64,000 bases of DNA from Siphonodentalium dalli. Taxonomy: Eukaryota; Mollusca; Scaphopoda; Gadilida; Siphonodentaliidae. The notes beneath the pieces were generated by a model. That model ran no database searches. It had not been told where the DNA came from and saw nothing but the letters and a program-made list of their open reading frames with translations. Positions 58,190 to 64,000 of the stretch are shown here, in pieces (the stretch's first letter is position 1; each line of letters begins with the position of its first letter). The DNA lies in contig CP136061.1 in assembly GCA_032622095.1 (NCBI GenBank), positions 7,698,734 to 7,762,733 on the forward strand, read 5' to 3'. Made by a program: the position numbers and the translations under genes.

Positions 58190-58600
58190 TTTACAACATT
58201 GAACAAACAAGGCAGGGAATATATTTCTTTGTTAATAGATGTTCCTCAATAATCTATTTCAAATTAGGGGGTGGTCCCAGCTTGAGATTGCATGCTTTTC
58301 TGTGAGCCGATATCGCAATAAACATTGAATTACCCAGGAAAAATTCCATAATTGTAAGCGACGCAAAATTGCTCATAAAGTCACTTACATTGTGCAAATT
58401 CGAGTTGGGACCTTCATCTACAGTGAATTACATTAAGGAACCGATAACTAAGAAATATATTCCCCGCGTTATTTTTTTGATTTTATCAGATTTTATAAGG
58501 TTCCCTGTCAAAACTTCAAAAGGTTCCCAGGTTTTGTACTGGTGGAATATGATCTCTACGGACATTAGCCTGAGTAGAGATTCATGACATGATCAATAGA
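58190..58600. repeat. Dispersed repeat with inner inverted pair, copy 2
   Basis: GGTCCCAGCTTGAGATTGC near 58274 opposes GCAAATTCGAGTTGGGACC near 58395, as in copy 1 at 12491-12840. AAGGCAGGGAATATA and ATCGCAATAAACATT are shared. 58545-58595 matches 12500-12525 in reverse. Non-coding. Confidence 0.7.
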
Positions 58601-59902
58601 ATATCTAGAATTGTACCACAAAATAATGTTAATATATCCATGGGAACAGGCTACTGACCAATCAAGACGAGCCTTATAGGAATCACTGAACTAAATGGTT
58701 TCCCATAGGCGACAGTGTTAACGTTTCGGCCAAATTCACTGAATTGAAGCCTGCAGGCCATACCAGTGATGTTTACCCAGCTAGATTGACACCAGTTGAT
58801 CACGAAAATGCAAGAAAAATCATAGGTCATGTGTTTACTTTTTTTAATAAATCCCCAAGTCTACGACAGGGCAATCTCATAGCAAAATTTGATCTGGAAA
58901 AACCCAGAACTACAGCAGCTAGTTAAATAAATTTCCTGCTCACAAAAATCCATTCCCCCACTCATTCACCAGTTTAAATTATTTAGATATTATGTACAAA
59001 TCAAATAAACGCGATGTCACCCTTTAATAACGTGCCGCATGTATCAGGTGAAGGTCATTCTGCAGTTACCTTCACCTTTAGCATTCCACGGTGTACTCGC
59101 TCCCCGACTCTAGAACACATTTAGCTCCCTGATTCCTTTATGCATGTTTAGGCAAGGTAGTATTACAAGGTCATATTACAAGTAAATATCAACAAACGAT
59201 GAGTGACCAATATATTTTATTATCACAATGAAGGACATACAATAAAGCTTTATATATTACATGCCATATAAATAGAGATGATGAAACATCCCTCATATAT
59301 ATAAATAGAGATGATGAAACATCCCTGATATTTGTAAAAGAAGTGATCACCACAGAATACTGACTTATACTATAACATGATAATAAAAGCACAAAATGGA
59401 CGGCTTCAAGTGGCAAAATGAGGCTGTGTTTGCTCGAAAATGGCAGCACGATGTCAGTCACGCCTGACAATTTCAACATTTGTTTTTTTCTGTCTTTTCG
59501 AAAGATGTCAGCAACCTAGTACGGGGTTGATAGTGAGATAGTAACAAATCGAAAATAGCTATTGGCTAACTTATTTGGTTGAGTTATATATATATATATA
59601 TATAACTATTATAGCTAAAAACACTATTTCCCTGTTTTTGTGGAAATTATTGCGAATCCCAGTGCGCAACCAAAATGTACTCTTAATAACAATACAGTGA
59701 ATTGATGCGCAACCAAAATGTACTCTTAATAACATTACAGCGAATGAATATTAATTTTGATGTGAGATTATTGTTGCCATTTTCAAGCAAATAATGACGT
59801 ATTTTCCCGGCCCTGGTTAGGGACGTCACGATCATAGAGCGGAAAAATGAGGCTGTGTTAGAATCCTCATTATTCAGCTTCATAATCAATTATTTAGTAT
59901 AA
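58601..59902. other. Non-coding stretch with two short tandem duplications
   Basis: A 33-bp unit (ATATAAATAGAGATGATG and on) is doubled at 59266-59326. A 43-bp unit (TGCGCAACCAAAATGTAC and on) is doubled at 59663-59745. An (AT)n run lies near 59584-59606. No gene supported. Confidence 0.7.
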
Positions 59903-60283
59903 TTAAAGATGCACAATCCAAATTAACGCTCCTAAATTACTATTTCATCAGCTTCAGGGTAAAAATTATTTGATTTGAGTCACGGAAACCCACCGAACAA
60001 AGCTCAGAATGATGAGATAGCAATTTTTTTAATCTATTATTTTTCACCACCTGAATATTTGGAGGCTTGGCAAAATATTCAACGAAATGCCGACTGACAT
60101 ACTCTCGATACCAAATAGCGTTGAACAAAATGTTCATATATAACGCTTTTTGGGCAAATTTATAATATAGTTGACAGTGTTTAACATTATTTTTTGGCAA
60201 TTAATCGATCCTGATAACTGAAGAAATGTTGTTGTTGAAATCGGATGATATGGAGACCATCAAATCGGATTGTGTATCTTTAA
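59903..60283. mobile_element. TTAA-flanked MITE, family B copy 2
   Basis: TTAAAGATGCACAATCC at the left and GGATTGTGTATCTTTAA at the right form inverted ends. ACGCTCCTAAATTACTATTTC and CAAAGCTCAGAATGATGAGAT match the 7946-8401 copy. Diverged and slightly shorter; non-coding. Confidence 0.8.
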
Positions 60284-61093
60284 TTCAGTGTTTCATGATT
60301 AGGTTTATGATCGTTATCATACAGCACTTAATTCAGCATTTCATAATTAGGCCACAGGGTGTATATATCCCATAGGGATCCCCAAACAAACAGACAAATG
60401 TACTGCTGATTGGGGGTCTGCTCACCGCTGTGCGGGGCTCACTATGGGTCAACCAGGGGTGAGGTTATCTGGAGCACTTTATGCTGAGATACGAGATGAT
60501 CGATAAAATCTGTATACAAATAGAATATTATTTACAATATAAATAATTAACTCTTATATCTGTACAATTTACACCTTGCATAATTACAAAAATCTATAAC
60601 CATTTGCACAACACATGATCTCGATCAACAGTAATACAGACATCAACCAATTCCTCACGGACAATTCAATAAGACCTCTTTTCATAAAAACTTGGTTAGC
60701 AGCTAAACGTTCAGTCGCCTGATCTAATTAAAAATGGTTTTAAATAGATTTAAAGGACCACTTAAGTTTCGAACACCCAGATCACACGATACACAACATA
60801 TTCCATTTGGAAGACGAACCAAATATATATATTCCGTCAGAATATGGAACAGCTGTGGCCTGGGAGTGTCCATCAAGTGATAAGAGATTCTCAGTTCACC
60901 CGAAGATTTGCTCCGTTATTTAACCCAGAAAGCATCATAATTCACAACTAAGAGTTATATTTATTCCCCCTCCATTGAGAATAATAAACTGGCAGCACAG
61001 ACCAGATCAAAATTAAGCACAAAACACACGTAGGTACCTTGACAAAAGCAACATGTTCAAAGTTTATTCGACCGGATAAGTTGATAATACAAT
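60284..61093. other. Non-coding stretch
   Basis: 60340-60395 carries CACAGGGTG and CCCATAGGGAT words like the hairpin families at 21.5 and 46.1 kb. 60955-61020 matches 1505-1565. No gene supported. Confidence 0.5.
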
Positions 61094-61216
61094 ATTTTGG
61101 AACTTCCTCTTTCGAATGGTATATAATAAGGATTATTTTGGAACTTCCTCTTTCGAATGGTATATAATAAGGATTATTTTGGAACTTCCTCTTTCGAATG
61201 GTATATAATAAGGATT
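61094..61216 (+). repeat. Three exact 41-bp tandem units
   Basis: ATTTTGGAACTTCCTCTTTC with a following 21 bases is repeated three times without change. Perfect identity indicates very recent expansion. Confidence 0.95.
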
Positions 61217-61387
61217 ATTTTGTATATAATATGATATAGGCATCCGAAAATGAAGTGGGTTTTTAGAAAGGGCTTCAGTTGTGTCTCTGATTCGTCGATA
61301 CAACAATAAAACAGAATGTCTCATGTATCAGGAACCTATTACCATCACTCATTAAACAATTCTTTAATGCATCACAGACGTCCATGT

Positions 61388-61875
61388 TTAAAGGTACTCA
61401 ACCCGATAAAACTCCTCTCAATTACTATTTCAATGGCTTCGGGGGTCAAAAATATTTGATTCGAGTCGAGGAAGTCACCCATCAAAGCTCAGATTTGTTA
61501 GATATCGATTTTAGAAATCTATTATTTTTCATTATCGGGAATTCTTTCTGGCCCAGAAGATAGTAAAAAATTCGTTATTATTACCCACTTGATTATAGAG
61601 TTATCCATCCTTGTCTGTTTGAATAGAATTTTGGCGTAAAATCTCGAGCATGTTACCAAATTGACGGCAGTTATAAGTACTCATCTCGAGAACATAAGAA
61701 TTTTCAAAAATCAATATCTAATGACTCTGAGCTTTGTTTGATGGGTTCCTCGACTCGAATCAAATATTTTTTACCCCCAAAGTCAAAGAAATAGTAATAT
61801 AGGACCCTCTGATCGGATTGTTGTTGTTGGAATCTGTTGAGATGGGGACCCACTTTACGGGTTGAGTACCTTTAA
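61388..61875. mobile_element. TTAA-flanked MITE, family B copy 3, inner part partly mirrored
   Basis: TTAAAGGTACTCAACCCG opposes CGGGTTGAGTACCTTTAA exactly. Inside, TTTGATTCGAGTCGAGGAA near 61460 is opposed by TTCCTCGACTCGAATCAAA near 61745, and CTATTTC by GAAATAG, so this copy is a longer inverted structure than the 7946 copy. Non-coding. Confidence 0.85.
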
Positions 61876-62107
61876 CCTCTACACATATATTAGGTGTTAA
61901 AATTGAAACGAAAATTGTTTCTGTAACCTCTAAATCTAAGTTTACTACAGTTTGGTCCATAAATAATCTTTTTTCTTTTCATTACATGAGATTTCAAGTA
62001 TAAAAATGAAATAAACAAACTACATGGTGTATTTTTATTGTTTTCCAAAATAAAATGTTTGGCGTCTGTTTGGTTCGCTAACCAAGTTATTAAAACAAGA
62101 AAAGCCC

Positions 62108-62252
62108 GCTATAAAACACCTATAGATAATGTATATAAATATCTATAGAGACCATAATAAATATAGAGAGCGTTGTTTCCTGCTATAAAACACATATAGA
62201 TAGTATATATAAAATATCTATAGAGACATAATAAATATAGAGAGCGTTATTT
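62108..62252 (+). repeat. 74-bp tandem duplication
   Basis: GCTATAAAACAC, TATCTATAGAGA and ATAAATATAGAGAGCGTT recur 74 bp apart with a few differences. Confidence 0.85.
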
Positions 62253-62364
62253 TCAAAAGCCTTTTAAAGACAACTTAACTAAAAGAGCTGCCTTAAAGAT
62301 GAATTCAGGATTCACGAGTCGACATTAGTTTTTTATGAAAACTATTGGACTTTTTATTGATATA

Positions 62365-62600
62365 CAGTGAAACCTCTACATACCGGACCCTCTACAATCC
62401 GAATCCCTCCTCAATCCGAATGAATTGTCTGGTCCCGAATTCACCCAAGTGCATTCTCACTAAAAATTACCTCTAAAATCCGGAACCTCTATATTCTGAA
62501 TACCGGACAGGTTTGTTAGTCCACAGTTCAGCGAACACTTGATTATTACTTCTGAATACCGGACGAGATGAGATCGGTCGAGACGAGACGAGAGTACGTA
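62365..62600 (+). mobile_element. Tigger/pogo-like element end fragment
   Basis: Begins TA then CAGTGAAACCTCTACATACC, the canonical form of Tc1/mariner-Tigger termini, and continues with several CCGGAC / AATCCGAAT words. The opposite terminus was not found, so it is a fragment or one-ended relic. Confidence 0.6.
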
Positions 62601-63190
62601 ATGGTATAGTGATTACGTACTCTAGTATAAGCGGACCGTTTAATTAGCATTCTTTTGTTCGGCGTATGCTTTGAACCGGATTGTAACAACAGGAGTCTGA
62701 TTAGATATCTATGCTTATTTCACACATTGAGTGAACAATGGTGACTTCACAGATCGAGAATTAGAGCACTGACATATTGTTTTTGCAACAGTTATTGTGT
62801 TGAATTAATTGGACTCTGTTTTTACAACCATTGTTGATCGCAGCTCACATCGCAAAACCCACAGACAATGCCGCCGCCGCCGATGAAGAAGACGAGGCAA
62901 TCCATGACAGAAGCAACGATCGTGAAGTCGGCATGGTCGTGATGTTCGTCTGTTATATTTGAACAGTTTCGATATATGTAGCCTTTATTGTCACGTTGGG
63001 CGACTTCTTTTTGCAAGAATACCGGCATAAATCAAAATTATTTTTCTGTGTGGGCGCTAGGTTTCCCCAGCGATAAAAATAATATCTGGAAAAAAAAGAG
63101 TTGTTTTGAAAACTAGCACCGGAATATGTTGTTGTTGTAACTGGGGAGTCTGGAATCCTGAATACATCTTTAAGAAAGAAGTGAGGAATC
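62601..63190. other. Non-coding stretch
   Basis: A short minus-strand frame around 62822-63028 has a glycine-rich patch but no recognisable domain. No gene supported. Confidence 0.45.
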
Positions 63191-63669
63191 AGGCTTCAAA
63201 ATATGGTGCTTGTCATTTATAGAATGAGGTCCCCAGAGGGTGAATTTAGTAATGTTACCCCGCACAGCGGGCTAGCATCACAAAATTCATCCTCTGGGAC
63301 CTCATTCTGCATGATCTCATCTGCTATGGGAGACTCAAACTCAAAGACAGATTTAAGTTCCAAGATGGTGAAGTTGGTGATGTGAACCCATTGGGAACCT
63401 CAATTATACATTGTCGTCTGCCAATTTTGGGATATGGAGAAACTATATTTAAAAAAGAAAAAAACTTTCTAAAGAAGTTTCTGAAGAAACTAAAAAACTT
63501 GTTAATTTGATATAAATAAAGATACTTTCCAGAGAAGGTGAGGCCTAAGCAGAACGAGGTCCCCAGAGGGTGAATATAGTAATTTTAGCTTTCTGTGCAG
63601 GGAAGCGTAATTAAATTCACCCTTTGGGGACCTTATTTGGCAAATGTTCAGCACCATATTTTGAAGCCT
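63191..63669. repeat. Inverted-repeat element enclosing two related hairpins
   Basis: AGGCTTCAAAATATGGTGCT at 63191 is mirrored by AGCACCATATTTTGAAGCCT ending 63669. Inside, two hairpins share GAGGTCCCCAGAGGGTGAAT arms: one at about 63226-63308 closing with CATCCTCTGGGACCTC, the other at about 63557-63638 closing with TTCACCCTTTGGGGACC. Non-coding foldback element. Confidence 0.85.
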
Positions 63670-63908
63670 ACTCAGACAAGAACAATTCAGAATTAAAACA
63701 ACAGTTCAAACATATTTATAGCTATAACAGTTAAATATGACTAATTGGCAACAGATGAGTTTGATAAAGAAGAGATCACCGTATGGATCTTTCCACAGCT
63801 GTCAATCATATCAATTTTCTACCAATCAGTGACTAAGCCATTCACTTGCTGCATTGAATTTTTTTTTCCAACTTAATTTTAATATTCACGCATACTTTCA
63901 GTGTTAAA

Positions 63909-64000
63909 TAAGGATTAACTGTCATGTGGACTGTTTTTATGGAGATGTAACTGCGAGGTGAGTGGTCATAACTTGTGTAAAACCCGAAGGGTTTTACGTA
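63909..64000 (+). repeat. Palindromic element copy 2, cut by window end
   Basis: AAGGATTAACTGTCATGTGG onward follows 11419 almost base for base through the central AAAACCCGAAGGGTTTTAC; the right arm lies outside the window. Confidence 0.9.

Noticed and set aside
62822-63028. Minus-strand 68-codon frame with glycine-rich patch as a small membrane protein
   Set aside because: No homolog recognised, no clear signal or context, and length is within chance expectation.

Overview
This window reads as nuclear DNA of a marine invertebrate, most likely a lophotrochozoan and perhaps a mollusc (inference, low confidence). It is AT-rich and has no compact operon-like gene layout. It is crowded with non-LTR retrotransposon fragments, a tyrosine-recombinase retrotransposon, Helitron-like tandem units, TTAA-flanked MITEs, foldback elements, a tRNA-derived SINE and minisatellites. 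I found no convincing host protein-coding gene, rRNA, functional tRNA or CRISPR array. Every long reading frame belongs to a transposable element.

Layout: 0-6 kb holds a hairpin, a degenerate palindromic repeat and a 5'-truncated LINE (about 3.54-5.52 kb, minus strand). 6-21 kb is a mosaic of MITEs (TTAA-flanked families A and B, and a GACTAA-rich family), a 2.6 kb element with long inverted arms (14.0-16.6 kb), a SINE (16.6-17.0 kb) and a phased palindrome array (19.0 kb). 20-27 kb is dominated by a diverged satellite of roughly 125 bp interrupted by other repeats and by a 1.33 kb GC-rich foldback element (24.5-25.9 kb). 27-31.9 kb is largely featureless. 31.9-34.8 kb is a second LINE. 37.4-39.1 kb is a head-to-tail array of Helitron-like units with exact TC...CTAG ends. 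39.9-45.3 kb carries a LINE 3' end and a third LINE with a nearly full reverse transcriptase. 46-50 kb holds hairpins, more Helitron-like units and local duplications.

The most informative unit is the 7.2 kb minus-strand element at 50.2-57.4 kb. It encodes a gag-like protein, a reverse transcriptase-RNase H, a tyrosine recombinase and an SGNH hydrolase, in that order, between permuted direct repeats. This content fits the Ngaro group of YR retrotransposons. Gag, RT-RH and YR lie in one reading frame separated by single stop codons (TGA, then TAG), once a dinucleotide slip in gag is discounted. The copy is broken by small indels, yet its terminal repeats are nearly identical, which suggests a recent insertion. 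57.4-64 kb returns to Helitron-like, MITE and minisatellite DNA.

All assignments come from reading the sequence. Family names are from motif recognition, not database searches.
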